A stretch of 64,000 nucleotides of DNA from Branchipolynoe longqiensis. Taxonomy: Eukaryota > Annelida > Polychaeta > Phyllodocida > Polynoidae. This document shows, in pieces, positions 46,501-57,176 of the stretch. Position 1 is the stretch's first letter. The number at the start of each line of letters is the position of its first letter. Location of the stretch: assembly GCA_030323885.1 (NCBI GenBank), contig CM059194.1:29112363-29176362 (forward strand), in the 5' to 3' direction. The notes below the pieces were generated by a model. The model had not been told where the DNA came from and searched no databases. It was given only the letters and a program-made list of their open reading frames with translations. The position numbers and the translations under genes are program-made.

Positions 46501-48606
46501 GGTAGGCGTGGGGAGTGTATTGATATCAGGGAGCCTAGGTGGTGTAATGGTTAGCACACTGGCCCGGAATGCAAAGAGATGTGGGTTCGAGTCCCGCTCT
46601 AGGCACAGTATTTCCCATTTTCATCACCCCCACGACAGTATAATAGAACAAGTCGATCACACCCCTGGGGAATTTATTTCTAACATATTTTCCCGACCCA
46701 AACCAAATGGTGAGATCAGAATGATCCTAGATTTAACTAAATTAAATGAATTAGTTGAATACCAACATTTTAAAATGTTCTCGTTAGAAACTGCCAGGGA
46801 TTTGGTTACGCCAGGGGCCTGGATGGCCAGTGTCGATTTACAAGACGCTTATTATACAGTTCCTATTTGCACAGAACACAGGAAGTTTTTGAGATTTATT
46901 TGGGATGATAAACTTTTCCAATTTACCTGTATGCCTAATGGTTTGGCTTGTGCCCCTCGCCTATTTACTAAACTGTTAAAGCCAATATTTTCGGCTATGG
47001 CTAGAAAAGGACATACTATGTTTCCTTATATAGATGACTCGTTCATTATGGCACAGTCATTTAAAGATTGTCAGATTGCAGTGACGGATCTTTGCCATTT
47101 CCTGACAAAGTTGGGATTTTATATTCATCAAGAAAAGTCGGTTTTTATACCGACCACCAAACTAAAATGTTTGGGGTTCATTGTTAATACAGACAAGATG
47201 AGGTTTCGCTTACGAAACAGAAACTCGAGAAGTTTCTAGATACAGCGACCCGCTTGGTCGAGCTAACTAGGCCAAAGATAAGACAGGTCGCCGTCCTAAT
47301 CGGTATAATGATAGCATATGCTCCGGCTATTCTATATGATAAAGCACAGATAAAATCTCTAGAGATAGATACAAATTTAGCTTTGGCACGCACTAAAGGT
47401 AATTTTGAACGAAAAATGTTTATTTCCGAAGAAGGGATGCAGGATATTAACTGTTGGTTTGAAAACATTCATGACTCTCCCAATCCCATTAGAATGGGAG
47501 AACCCAACACGGTAGTAACCACCGAAGCTTCGCTTGAAGGTTGGGGAGCACATCGGAATGATGTTGCGACAGGAGGGAGATGGCTACAAAATGAAATTTC
47601 TGACCATATTAATGCATTAGAATTAAGAGCCATTTATTTGGGACTAGCAAGCCTAATCAGAGTGCCACGAAATCATGTTAGAATTCTAACAGATAATACA
47701 ACGGCTATGGCGTATGTACGAAACATGGGGGGGACAAAGTCCAAACCATGCAATAACATAGCAAAAATGATTTGGGATTGGGCGCAACAAAACCAAGTCT
47801 GGCTAACAGTAGCACATATTCCAGGCGTTCAAAATACGCTAGCTGACAAAAAGAGTAGACATTTCCATGATCATTTGGAATGGGCCTTAGATACAACGAT
47901 TTTCGAAAATATATGTAAAAAATGGGGGCGACCCAATGTCGACTTATTTGCCTCCAGGAATAATTATAAAATACAAAAGTATGTCTCTTGGCACTCAGAA
48001 CCAAACGCTTGGCAGGTAGATCTCCATTCTCATTAATACTGCCTAAATGTTATTTAACATGGGGTTACAAGTAGTTAACAATACAATACAGGATAAAATG
48101 ATATTATGTAAAGTTCTCCCTAGCCTGCGGCTAGCCTGAGGCTTTATACCGAGGTAAAATAGATTAGTTAGACAAATCTTACTTGGGTATAGATGATGGA
48201 TAACTGTTGTTTTCCCGAGGTATAAGCCTCGGATAGACGTGGGCGAGGGCCCGCCCACCACACCCTTCCACGTCTATTCTGTTGGCTTGTACCAAGAAAA
48301 CTTTGTAGTTCCATCATTATTGTTAGTTAGATCATTTTATCCTGAATAAGTAGGTAAAAATTGCTGGAGCCGGATGTGCTTCCTTCTCCCTCGCCCACGT
48401 CTATCCGAGGCTTATACCTCGGGAAAACAACAGTTATCCATCATATATACCCAGGTAAGATTCGTCTAACTAATCTATATATATATATATAAACACATAT
48501 ATATGTACATATATATATATACATATATATATACATATATATATATATTTATACATAACATATAATGAGGCCAAATGTAATTATATGTGTATGTATTTAT
48601 ATATAT

Positions 48607-48662
<56 letters not shown>

Positions 48663-51600
48663 TATATATATCGATTAAATCGGCTAGGCCACGTGTAACT
48701 AGAGGACAGAAGAAAGTATAACTCCACATATAAATGTTGCCATTACTACATCAAAAACAACTCCTTTTCAAGTTATTTAAAGTAAATATTTTATCAAAAA
48801 TTGACATGGGATTTACAAATTTATTTTGCTTGGGTGAGTATTGATAAATTTATTATCAAGTAAATCCTATGAAAATCATACATTCCCATGATTTGAACCG
48901 ATAAATCCTTAATATGTGGCTCCTCTTTCTACTCATTCCCATCTATCATCCAATCACTAAGGCCATTTAAACAACTGCGGTCATCCGAACCACTTTTTGG
49001 CACATGCGCAGAACCTACAACCACGGGTTGCAATGGGGGCATTCGACTGGGCCTCTCTATCCGAATATCAAAATATTTCTGAACAAATTCCTATTCGACT
49101 GGGACCGGAAGTGGGTTCATATACCGATGATTCAGATGTGTGTATGTGGCTCCATCCGTTCCATCCGTAAATCTTGTGGATAGAAAGGGCCCAGTCGAAT
49201 GCGCCCATTGACTAACACGCTCGGGTTGAAAAAATGGTGGCTTAATCCACATTGTTGTAATAACCAATATAACTACAGCAAAATATGATTTAAAGTATTT
49301 TATGACTGCATAATTTAGATAAATATGTCCATTTTAATCTGGATGGTCTTTTACATTAAAAAAAAAGAAAAGTAGCTTTGCAGTACAGGACATACACAAG
49401 TACCAGCACGACGTGGGGACCGGGGTCGGGTCGTTTTGCACACGGCCCGTGTATTTTTAGGCTCCACTCGCAGTCTTCTATCTGAAATCCTGAGGACTCG
49501 GGTGACCCGAATCGTCATAATCGAATACAGCCTGGCCGCATATTCGATTAACACGACCCAGGCGACTCGGGTCACCCGAGTTGCTAGAATTTCAAATCGA
49601 ACACCACGAGTGGAGTAGACAAATAAAAGTGCAGTGTGCAACAAGTCCCGACCCCAGTAACCCATGTCTTGGCTGGGGGTGGCTATGAGCGATGACGTCA
49701 CATTTGTGATGGTACCTGTAGGATAACTGTTAACAGTACAAGGCCTATGTGTTGTTTTAATGCTTCTTTTTTTTAATAACCCAGATTAATGAAATGGAAA
49801 TATAAATAAACTATGAAATCATAAAATACTTTAAATCCTATTTTACTGTAGTTGTATCGGTTATTAAAAAAAGAATTTAAGTTTTGGATTAAGCCACCAT
49901 TTTTTTCCACCCAGAGCGTGGAGAACCCCGTTCGTTTATTCAACCAGAGTCTGTAGGATGTGCGCATGCGCCAAAGAGTGTCGGGTGACCCGAGTTGGTT
50001 AATCGAATACGCCCCCTAAGACAGGTACCTTGAATTCCACTGGTCTCCCAGGTAGGACTGAAATTTTGACCCAGCACACCAGTTCACAGTTACAACCTTA
50101 GATAGCGGAAGTTGGGGTTGGTGCATACATTACAACTCACAGCCATATATATACCTTGCACCTACAACCATATGCCCCATATTACCAAACTTGATAGGAT
50201 TGTTGTCATACATTTGGTTCTAATCTAGATTGTAGTGAATATTGTCTTAAGAAATATTGTACATGAGATAAAATACCACTTCCTGTATCATGGTGCATTA
50301 CCATTAATCCTCACGTGACTCAGCATGCTGACTGTTAACCTCAGTCCTTACTGCGGAATCAGCAAAACTGGGAATACTTGCATTGGCTCGCAAGCACAGT
50401 TCAATCAACAGAACACTTCCAGCTCCTCTTAAATTAGGTTTGCAATGGCCCAATTAGAAGGTATTTAATCACCATCCCACCACCACCACTACCATGGATA
50501 AAAAATCAAATATATTACATGTTGCAATGCTCCTTGAAAGCAATTTCTGGCATTTTCCACTTGGTTATTCTTCCAATATACTTCGCCAAGTTGGATCCAT
50601 GCTTCCACCAAACGGGGGTCAAGCTTAACCGCCTTAGAGAGCAACTCTTCTGCTTGACTGTTGTAGGAGGGAAGAACATTCAAAGCCTTTCCTTGCAGCA
50701 TTAATATTTCAGCTTTTTGGGGCACAGAATCTGTTAAATGGAAATCGATATTAAAAGGCAATACGATCAGCAAGCACCGCATAAATACATAGCTCACACA
50801 TACATGATTTAACATTATATATAACAGAGAGATATGTTTAATACAAATATTTGTTAATGCAACTCATCAACATATAATTTAGTTTAGTACCAAAGTGTTT
50901 CAATGCGGAAAATAAGTAGCTTCCGTTCAAATGATTTTGTCATTATTAATTAACTAGGAGGGATTGTCAAATGAGTTGAGCGTTCTTTCAGTTTGGTAGG
51001 TCATGGGATTCGAACTCCTAGGTTCCAACCCTGGCCGAGTAAAACAAATGACTTTAAAATTTATACTCGTCGTTACATAGTCTGGCACTCAAAATTACTA
51101 GGACATGGCAAGGAGCAGAGTTTCTTCTGCTTAATCAAGTAACCCACCAAACAAACAAAAACATTGTCCAGATCAATATGCAGGGATGCCAGTTGGGGTT
51201 GATGAAATTAGTGGAAAACACGAAAAGTGGCAAGTTTAGTTCGGGAAGTACCCGCTAGGTGGTGCCACTGTACTTCGGCCTCCGCTGACCGGGTAGGCTC
51301 AGTATTTATGGTAGTGTTCTCGCAATGCAACAGGAGGCGCCACCAGTGGTGTCAGTGCTTAGCCTTATGAGAAAGTCATCGTCGAATATTGACCAATCAC
51401 AGCAAACCACATTCTTCATATTTTGCCCGTTCCATTAAAGATTTTCCAGTAGAAATCTCTACTGGAAATTAGTGGAATTAAGTAAAATTGTCTATCTAAA
51501 AAAAATATATTTTTTAATTTAAACGTCCCAAATTATTTAAAACGTATAGAAAAATTGAATTTGAAAAAAAACAAAAAAACAATTTTTGTAGTTATGGATA

Positions 51601-54377
51601 CGCATGGAAATTGGGAAATTAAAAAAATCTAAGTCATCCCAAATTGTCTAAAACATTATTAACAAATTGTTAAATAAAAAAAGGAGAAATTTGGAAATGA
51701 TTGGAATTCCATTAATTAGTGGAAGACTGGCATCCCTGAATATGTAAGCACTCCACATAAAGCATACTGGTGAATATGCTAAGACTAACCTTGTAATTCC
51801 TGTAGTAGTCTCAAAGTATCAGCCATTACTTTCTCCACATGTTCATTTCTGTGGATGGCTTCTGATATATTATTCTTTTCAAAATAATGATCTCTGTAGT
51901 GGTAAAGGTCATCTACTGATTTCTGTGGGAAAAGTAAGATAAACAAAAATAAACAACACTGAGTAATATAACATCTATCAAATGACTACACAGCTGATAG
52001 CACATTCTCTATGAAGATACTATGTCTTACAATTTCAACGTCTTGCCTAGTTTTATCGACGGACCAGTCTTATTGTTTCTATTTATAGTAGTATTATTAT
52101 ACTTATTGGTATCCTGGTCATTTGTCCAAAATAGTTTAAATTGCATCTCTCACTACACAAAATAGATGAAGTTATGGGGGAAAATATACTGTGTACAAAT
52201 TTCCAGAACTGCAAAAGGCACACTTTCTAAGGTCACAACTTTCTACAACTACCATAAATAATAAAACGCTATCCCTGCATTTCCTTATTTTACTTGAGTC
52301 GAACAAAGAACCTTTGCACTGATAATTGCAGTGACCTTTATTTTCGTCTTGTTACAACTAGATTCTATAATATTATATTATTACCGCAAGGAGAAGTGTT
52401 AATTGATGCGATAGGGCATGGCATTCAACTTCGCATCCATAAAATCTTTGAAGATGTGAGAATCCAAATATATTTATAATCGGGATTTCACGAAATAATC
52501 ATAGTTGCTGAACCATTTTACTAGATTATTGGGTTTCATACTTTGATACACGAGCCTATGTCTACTAGTCACTTTAGTACTATAGCTACAGCTACTGCTG
52601 CTGCTACTAAAATTAGGTATGCCCACTCCCTCTATAACCGTATAGGACAAGGCCGAAGTGCACCTAATTTTGCTCAAGCTTGCCTGTTGTATCTCCAAGT
52701 ACTAAATACAGACACAAAATTCCAGGCTTGATGTGAGAGGCTTTCTTTAGTTAAAGAATAGTAACTGACTGGAACTCTTTCCCTGACGATCAGGTCAGCA
52801 GCAACACTCTGAACTCATTCAAATAAAAACTTGATCATTTCTGGCGTTACGAACAATACAATATACCGTGAATTACTATTAAACTGGAAACAAGAAGTCA
52901 TAGTGACTCCATATTCCGTATATATGGCATCAAAGTATAATGTCATAGAAATGGGAATTAGCCACCGAATACACAATTTTCGCGACTAGTACGACACCTG
53001 TTGATAGGCAATGACACTCGTGTTGTGGGTTGACAGTGTGTCACTGTGTTGTTTTACACTGACGATCAAGCTTTTCAATCAATCAATCAATCAATAGGAT
53101 ACAGCTATAATTATAAAAATGGTAAGTATGTTTTTCTCTATAAATCCACATTTGTGCTGAAAAGACTGTCAGTTGCTCAATATGAAGCCAGTGTTAACAG
53201 AGCCTCAATTGCCTCTGCACAGACTCTGTGACCCACAAGTCCAGTCTGGATTACGCTCTGCACATGCATCGCGGAAATTGTGTATAGGTTAAAACTTTGG
53301 ATCTCAAATCTCTCACATGGCAAACTACTAAGCTCTCCTCCCATTTCCTGAAATATGGTAGACATGGCAAATCGGACGAGGCAGCAATAAAGTCTGAAAA
53401 TGATGTACACTTGTCCACCAAACATGTGTTGATTCATTCTAAAGAGATTGAAAACACATCTACTTAATGTAATGAATAACCTGTTAATTCCAAATTTGAA
53501 ATATCTCATGGGTTTATTTTGATTTCTGTTTTGTCTCCTCCGGATTTTAAAATAACAATATTAAAAGTACCATGCCCATGACATGTTAGCTCGTTTGAAT
53601 TCTTATGTCATTTGCTATTAGTATTAGATTGAATAATTTGATTGTGTATCACTAAAATTATATATCAATTCTAATCCAACTGAATATGCCATGGTGTGAC
53701 ATTTTGAAAAACCTACTTTCGTACTTGATTCCACCGATTTATTAAATTTTATAATTATTCCAGGAAATATTTCATGAATTAATTGTTCACAACAATATAA
53801 TGCTTAGCTTTGGAGGTAAACCGTGCTGATGATACCTTGAGACGAAATATACAGAATTTTGTAGGCGGACTGCGTGTTCAACTGTTGTTATGCCGACCCA
53901 CATCATGACAGTACAATATATAAGTTATAACTTTTACTTTTAATAGACCAAGTTATTTGTTGTTATTGATGCTTGTTCGTTGTTGAAGTTGTTCTGGGCC
54001 CCTAAATACATAACATAATTATACATCGTGCTAACATTGTTTGAATATATTAAAGGTCGGTCACTAGTCTGACTAGAGACACATTTTTCAACGACCTTTT
54101 TTATGTGTTCTAGTTTAAGTAGTTAGTCTAGAGTAGACTAGTCGAAACGGTCATCAGCAGTTGCTACGATTACTAGCCTAACTAGGCGACCAGATGAGAG
54201 TACAATCGAACACAGAGTGCTGTGTTTCTAGACTAAATGGCCCTATTTTAATTTTAAACACTGCTCATCCTTGTCAGTCGAGTTACAGCACTTAAATCAA
54301 ATAAATTATAATACCCGAGCGCTGTCCAAGCTTGTTACAGTGATATCACCAGCATCTTGTCGTTGTTTATCCGCCAT
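37505..54377 (-). CDS. TTC5: Tetratricopeptide repeat protein 5 (TTC5/STRAP), ten coding exons
   Basis: p300/JMY cofactor in stress responses, and the ribosome-associated reader of tubulin autoregulation. Coding exons (minus): 54315-54377, 51790-51922, 50519-50730, 43551-43698, 42398-42489, 41556-41609, 40551-40697, 39550-39764, 38821-38965, 37505-37624. All phases agree and give 442 aa (human 440). N-terminal TPRs include [36 protein letters not shown] and [11 protein letters not shown]. The C-terminal OB-fold part includes [37 protein letters not shown] and [18 protein letters not shown]. Intron 7 has a GC donor; the others are GT-AG. At the exon 5/6 join about three residues are missing relative to human (SAYQQA then DRDP). 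Large introns host repeats, notably a DIRS element in intron 3. The start MADKQRQ resembles human MMADEEE. Head to head with CIAO2B. Confidence 0.95.
37876..37898. repeat. 23-base poly-C tract in TTC5 intron 9
   Basis: Uninterrupted C run; one of at least six long G/C homopolymers in the window. Confidence 0.9.
38013..38705. repeat. Minisatellite, ~65-bp unit x 11, in TTC5 intron 9
   Basis: Each unit contains CTGTAGACGGATAATTAGTG, then CTCTGCCATCTAAACACA, then ACATATTTAGTGACTG, with small variants. Units start near 38021, 38091, 38156, 38221, 38287, 38352, 38416, 38481, 38548, 38612 and 38678. The units are contiguous direct repeats without unique spacers. Confidence 0.9.
38718..38795 (+). 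mobile_element. TTAA-target MITE, right-end fragment
   Basis: GAGTGCACCAGTATCTAA to ATCGGATCATGCGGCT matches the last ~80 bp of the TTAA MITE. It abuts the minisatellite and lies 25 bp from exon 9. Confidence 0.6.
39110..39420 (+). repeat. Dispersed repeat of unknown class
   Basis: Similar to 63370-63700 and, inverted, to about 34640-34790. Shared blocks include TAATCAATCAAAT, GATCAAAAT, GTGAAATAG, CATATGAA and GAGAATGACCC. No clear termini, so the class is unknown. Confidence 0.5.
39800..40262 (-). repeat. SINE type A copies, rearranged
   Basis: Two or three copies or fragments, including short head-to-tail duplications of ACGTCCTGGCAACA and CATCCTGGCAACATCTAAGG. An inverted patch near 39945-39985 (CTGATATGACCTTAGATGTT) pairs with its neighbour. 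Confidence 0.6.
40549..40550 (-). other. TTC5: GC 5' splice site of TTC5 intron 7
   Basis: Exon 7 ends ACA AAG and the intron begins GCATGT. Exon 8 begins GGA ATG GTA after TTTCAG. Only the GC donor keeps frame and gives [11 protein letters not shown], parallel to the human SKGKVKTKKL region. Confidence 0.8.
41819..42109 (+). mobile_element. Probable solo LTR (291 bp) in TTC5 intron 5
   Basis: It begins TGTAAGAT and ends ATCTTACA (perfect 8-bp inverted ends with TG...CA). Inside are a TATA box TATAAATA (41903-41910) and AATAAA (42065-42070), in the order expected of an LTR. It is GC-rich relative to the flanks. No internal retrotransposon sequence and no clear flanking duplication were seen. 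Confidence 0.6.
42616..42680 (+). mobile_element. TTAA-target MITE, left-end fragment
   Basis: Starts with AGCTAGATAGTCCGATGAAAA after TTAA. Truncated where the SINE and minisatellite region starts. Confidence 0.45.
42696..43030 (-). repeat. SINE type A, complete reference copy (335 bp)
   Basis: Exact 12-bp duplication TGTGTACTTAAT on both sides (42684-42695, 43031-43042). Read on the minus strand: a tRNA-like head with GACGGGATGGCCGAATGAG (A box) and GTGGGTTCGAGTCC (B box), a body with GGATAATGTGACTGAGTGGG and GGGACAGCA, ending in a TG/T-rich tail (AACAACAAACAAACAACAA on this strand). Confidence 0.85.
43052..43560. repeat. Minisatellite of 5 units derived from the end of TTC5 exon 4
   Basis: Units of ~105-135 bp start near 43058, 43192, 43302, 43406 and 43512. 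Each has AAGTCAATGGTTAGTAGC-type sequence, then TCACTTACACCATGATGTAC, then CCATTTTGACAGC. The last unit runs into the true exon 4: ACACCATGATGTACCATC is the exon's final codons plus donor on the minus strand. Confidence 0.8.
44528..45858 (+). pseudogene. DIRS gag-like gene (broken)
   Basis: Open segments 44528-44740 and 44801-45094 share one frame, split by a TAG at 44738. Later segments 45174-45461 and 45472-45858 are in two other frames. The order is a Ser/Asp/Glu and Lys-rich N-terminal part ([14 protein letters not shown]), a helical middle, then [17 protein letters not shown] and an Arg/Gly-rich tail ([17 protein letters not shown]). The layout agrees with DIRS gag. Confidence 0.7.
45860..47239 (+). 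pseudogene. DIRS reverse transcriptase (interrupted by two SINEs)
   Basis: The N-terminal part ([20 protein letters not shown], then FEAKGIV) ends at about 46134. Coding resumes at about 46640 ([19 protein letters not shown]). The RT palm is clear: [33 protein letters not shown] and the catalytic YIDDS box, then [23 protein letters not shown] and YIDDS are typical of DIRS RTs. A frameshift near 47220 separates it from RNase H. Confidence 0.8.
46136..46638 (+). repeat. Tandem pair of type B SINEs inside the DIRS RT gene
   Basis: The units begin at about 46136 and 46456. Both contain GGTCTGCACTGACCTCTCAG, GGAGCCTAGGTGGTGTAATG and GTGGGTTCGAGTCC. The second stops at CCCACGACA, after which the RT frame resumes. 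The apparent [12 protein letters not shown] protein start at 46508 is SINE sequence. Confidence 0.8.
47254..48036 (+). pseudogene. DIRS RNase H domain
   Basis: [41 protein letters not shown] and [17 protein letters not shown] mark the RNase H fold, ending with [20 protein letters not shown] as in DIRS polyproteins. The first catalytic position reads TEAS rather than the common TDAS. A stop at 48034-48036 closes the frame; no recombinase ORF follows. Confidence 0.8.
48161..48476. mobile_element. Second inverted-repeat structure abutting the DIRS element
   Basis: Arms 48161-48250 and 48392-48476 are ~85-bp inverted copies with a few mismatches (AGATTAGTTAGACAAATCTT...; CCCGAGGTATAAGCCTCGG...). 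The loop is ~140 bp. The CCGAGGTATAAGCCTCGG core resembles the DIRS terminal repeat, so this may be the end of a related element. Confidence 0.6.
48475..48672. repeat. (TA)n microsatellite
   Basis: Nearly pure TA/TATG repeats, including a ~75-base block at 48598-48672. It flanks the DIRS insertion; a shorter TA run flanks the other side at 43773-43789. Confidence 0.9.
48950..49370. repeat. Degraded GGGCGTAATCG-family MITE with an internal inverted insertion
   Basis: MITE blocks (CACTTTTTGGCACATGCGC; TGGTGGCTTAATCC; TAACTACAGCAAAATA) are split by a ~190-bp insert (about 49030-49205). The insert has inverted ends GGGGGCATTCGACTGGG and CCCAGTCGAATGCGCCC. Confidence 0.5.
49535..50014. mobile_element. 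PIF/Harbinger-like MITE, near-complete copy
   Basis: It runs from TATTCGATTAACACGACC to GGTTAATCGAATACGCCCC, collinear with 18375-18845. A partial third copy lies immediately upstream (about 49410-49530). Confidence 0.6.
52000..54260. other. TTC5 intron 1 interior without a gene
   Basis: AT-rich; only short unsupported frames. Blocks near 54050-54200 contain repeated GACTAG/CTAGTC pieces of a small inverted element. No recognised exon. Confidence 0.4.
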
Positions 54378-54884
54378 CTTGTTTGATCCTAAAATAACAA
54401 TAACAAACACAGAACGACACCGGATAAATTTATTTAACGAAATATATGTATTATATTTGATTTTCTCCTAATTTTGTAAGGCTTGTGAATTTAAAATATA
54501 TTTAAAATAAAAACTACAAAATATCTCGAACGATCCTATTTCCTGCACACTCTCTAGGTAGTTCAATAACTATACAATAGTCGTGAGATTGTATTCGGAG
54601 CTGGGACTACGGTCGGAGAGCGCCATGACGTTCAACACTCTCTAATAATTCAACAAACATACTAATATGGTTTAAGCTATGGTACTGCTGGAACGAATGT
54701 TATGCTGCTTTAAAATGGTGGCGCGTGTTCATCTCTATATTCTGGTACTGTCACTGCGACAGCTTTGTAGCCCATGGTGGTTAGGCTATAACTATAACTT
54801 ATAGTTATAAGTGTGCAGTAAAGAACTATCACCAAGTGAACACTAGATGAACTACAGGAGTCTCATTTCTCTCATTACTCCACA
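54378..54884. promoter_or_regulatory. Intergenic region between TTC5 and CIAO2B start codons (507 bp)
   Basis: The two genes point away from each other. This short interval must hold both promoters and 5' UTRs. It contains a small palindrome CTATAACTTATAGTTATA-like (about 54786-54810). No TATA box is obvious in either direction. Confidence 0.6.
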
Positions 54885-57144
54885 ATGGCAGCATTAGAAA
54901 ATGCTAACCCGTTTGTGTTTGAAAAATCTAAGGAGAGAGAAGTAACTTTGGACGATGACGATGATGATGTTGTTGATCCCATTGATGACAGAGAAGTTTT
55001 CGATATCCTTTCACTTGAATTTATTTGATCAGTTGCAGGTCCATTCACTTTCGTATTCACCATATTGTGCAGCTAAGCCTAAGCATGATGTCACCATACT
55101 TAGTTATTTAAAGCTATGAACTGTCAGTGGTAATACGATCGATTGATATAATTGATTTATTATACGCACTTATGTTATGATATGCAGGAGGAAGATAATG
55201 CAGGGGTGGAATAAAAGCACTTTATTCAGTAGATAAAAGATTCACCCCGTACTTACAGTACAGGGGTGAACGGCAACGTAGTCTAAATACGGGCGAAAAT
55301 AGCTTTAGTATGGAACGGGAAGTAGAATGCCTGGCACCAGTGTCAAATGGTTACTTATATCAACAGAGTTGGTGAAATGGGAGAGAATGCAAAAAGACAA
55401 GATGGCGGCCAGAGAATGCCATCGATTTCACTTTTAAATTGCATTAAAGTATATGTTTTATTATATTTTCCAACTCAAAAGTAGTGGGTAAATATGAAGA
55501 TGTACATAAAGAATATATTGTGCTTCTTAAATTAAGAATTTACCAGCTCAGTTAATTAACCCAGCATGTCGAAATTCTTCGGCAGCTTTTCTAATGGGTT
55601 GGTACTGGAAGTACGGGGTGAATCTTTTATCTATTTATTCAGGTGCAGGAACATAAGCAATGAAAAAAGTACAATCAAGGAAAATGCAAGCGATAAGGAC
55701 AATGTAATGACAATCAATGTACAATCAAGAAAAATGGAAGCGATAAAGGACAATGTAATGACAGTCAATGTTCAGTGTCAGGGGGGTAGGGGGGGCCCCG
55801 AAGAACCATCCACCCTAGGAAGGGGGAGAAAAGAAGTATGGGTGGGTGGAGAAAAAATGGCAGGAGGAGCGCAGCAGGAGGCAGGCCGTGTTATAAGGCT
55901 GAGACGGGGGGGGGGTGTTGCGTAATCCCAACCGTCGCCGGCGGGCAGGAGGAGAGAAGGGGGCGGGCACTCCTCCTTCGCCGCGAATCAAACGCAATGC
56001 AAGCATTACGATCGATACGCAGCGAAGGAGGAAGATAAGGCAGGGGTGGAATAAAAGCACTTTATTCAGGTGCAGGAACATAAGCAATGAAAAAAGTACA
56101 ATCAAGGAAAATGCAAGCGATAAGGACAATGTAATGACGATCAATGTACAATCAATAAAAATGGAAGCAATAAAGGACAATGTAATGACAGTCAATGTTC
56201 AGCGTCAGGGGGCCCTGAAGAGCCCTCCACCAAAACGGAGGAGATGGAGTGAGGGGCGGCAGATGGGGCGAGGCGGGGGAGGTAAGCATGTACCACCCCC
56301 GAGGTCCAAATGCCCTGGGCCATAATGTCGGCGAGGGATACTCCCGCCCTCTGGCAGGCCTGCGCGGTGCCGCATCGAAGGCTGTGAGGGTGAAGCTGTC
56401 AGGGGTGGAGATGGAGAGTGCCCAGAGGGCGCCCCGCAGGAGGCCCATGAGAGTCCGAGGGTCCAGGGGGCGGGCGGAGGGCATGATGAAAGCGGGGTCG
56501 GCTGGGCCCGTGGGGAGGAGGGCAACCGAGGCGGTCCATGCAGCGACGGGGCAGAGCCGAGCGCCCTGGGGAGGCATTGATGAACAGGGCGACGTGATCG
56601 TATTTGAGCTCCGGAGGGTGATCCGGAGCCCACCGGGGGCGGGGGCCATGTCGTCGCGCGTGATGGTATGGCCCTGAAGAGCCCTCCACCAAAACGGAGG
56701 AGATGGAGTGAGGGGCGGCAGATGGGGCGAGGCGGGGGAGGTAAGCATGTACCACCCCCGAGGTCCAAGTGCCCTGGGCCATAATGTCGGCGAGGGATAC
56801 TCCCGCCCTCTGGCAGGCCTGCGCGGTGCCGCATCGAAGGCTGTGAGGGTGAAGCTGTCAGGGGTGGAGATGGAGAGTGCCCAGAGGGTGCCCCGCCCCG
56901 CAGGAGGCCCATGAGAGTCCGAGGGTCCAGGGGGCGGGCGGAGGGCATGATGAAAGCGGGGTCGGCTGGGCCCGTGGGGAGGAGGGCAACCGAGGCGGTC
57001 CATGCAGCGACGGGGCAGAGCCGAGCGCCCTGGGGAGGCGCGGATGAAGAGGGCGACGTGATCGTATTTGAGCTCCGGAGGGTGATCCGGAGCCCGCCGG
57101 GGGCGGGGGCCATGTCGTCGCGGGTGATGGTATGGGGGCCGCCG

Positions 57145-57176
<32 letters not shown>

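Larger units (their letters stand above)
43788..48160 (+). mobile_element. DIRS-type retrotransposon, decayed, in TTC5 intron 3
   Basis: Bounded by an exact 47-bp inverted repeat: 43788-43834 (ATTTTACCTCGGTATAAAGC...) and 48114-48160 (its complement). Order: gag-like ORFs, DIRS reverse transcriptase, RNase H. The tyrosine recombinase expected downstream is missing. Two SINE copies are inserted in the RT N-terminal region. It lies in a (TA)n-rich site on both sides. Multiple stops and frameshifts make it inactive. Confidence 0.85.

Noticed and set aside
46508..47239. 243-codon ORF starting [12 protein letters not shown]
   Set aside because: The first ~45 residues are SINE sequence; only the RT part is a real former coding region.
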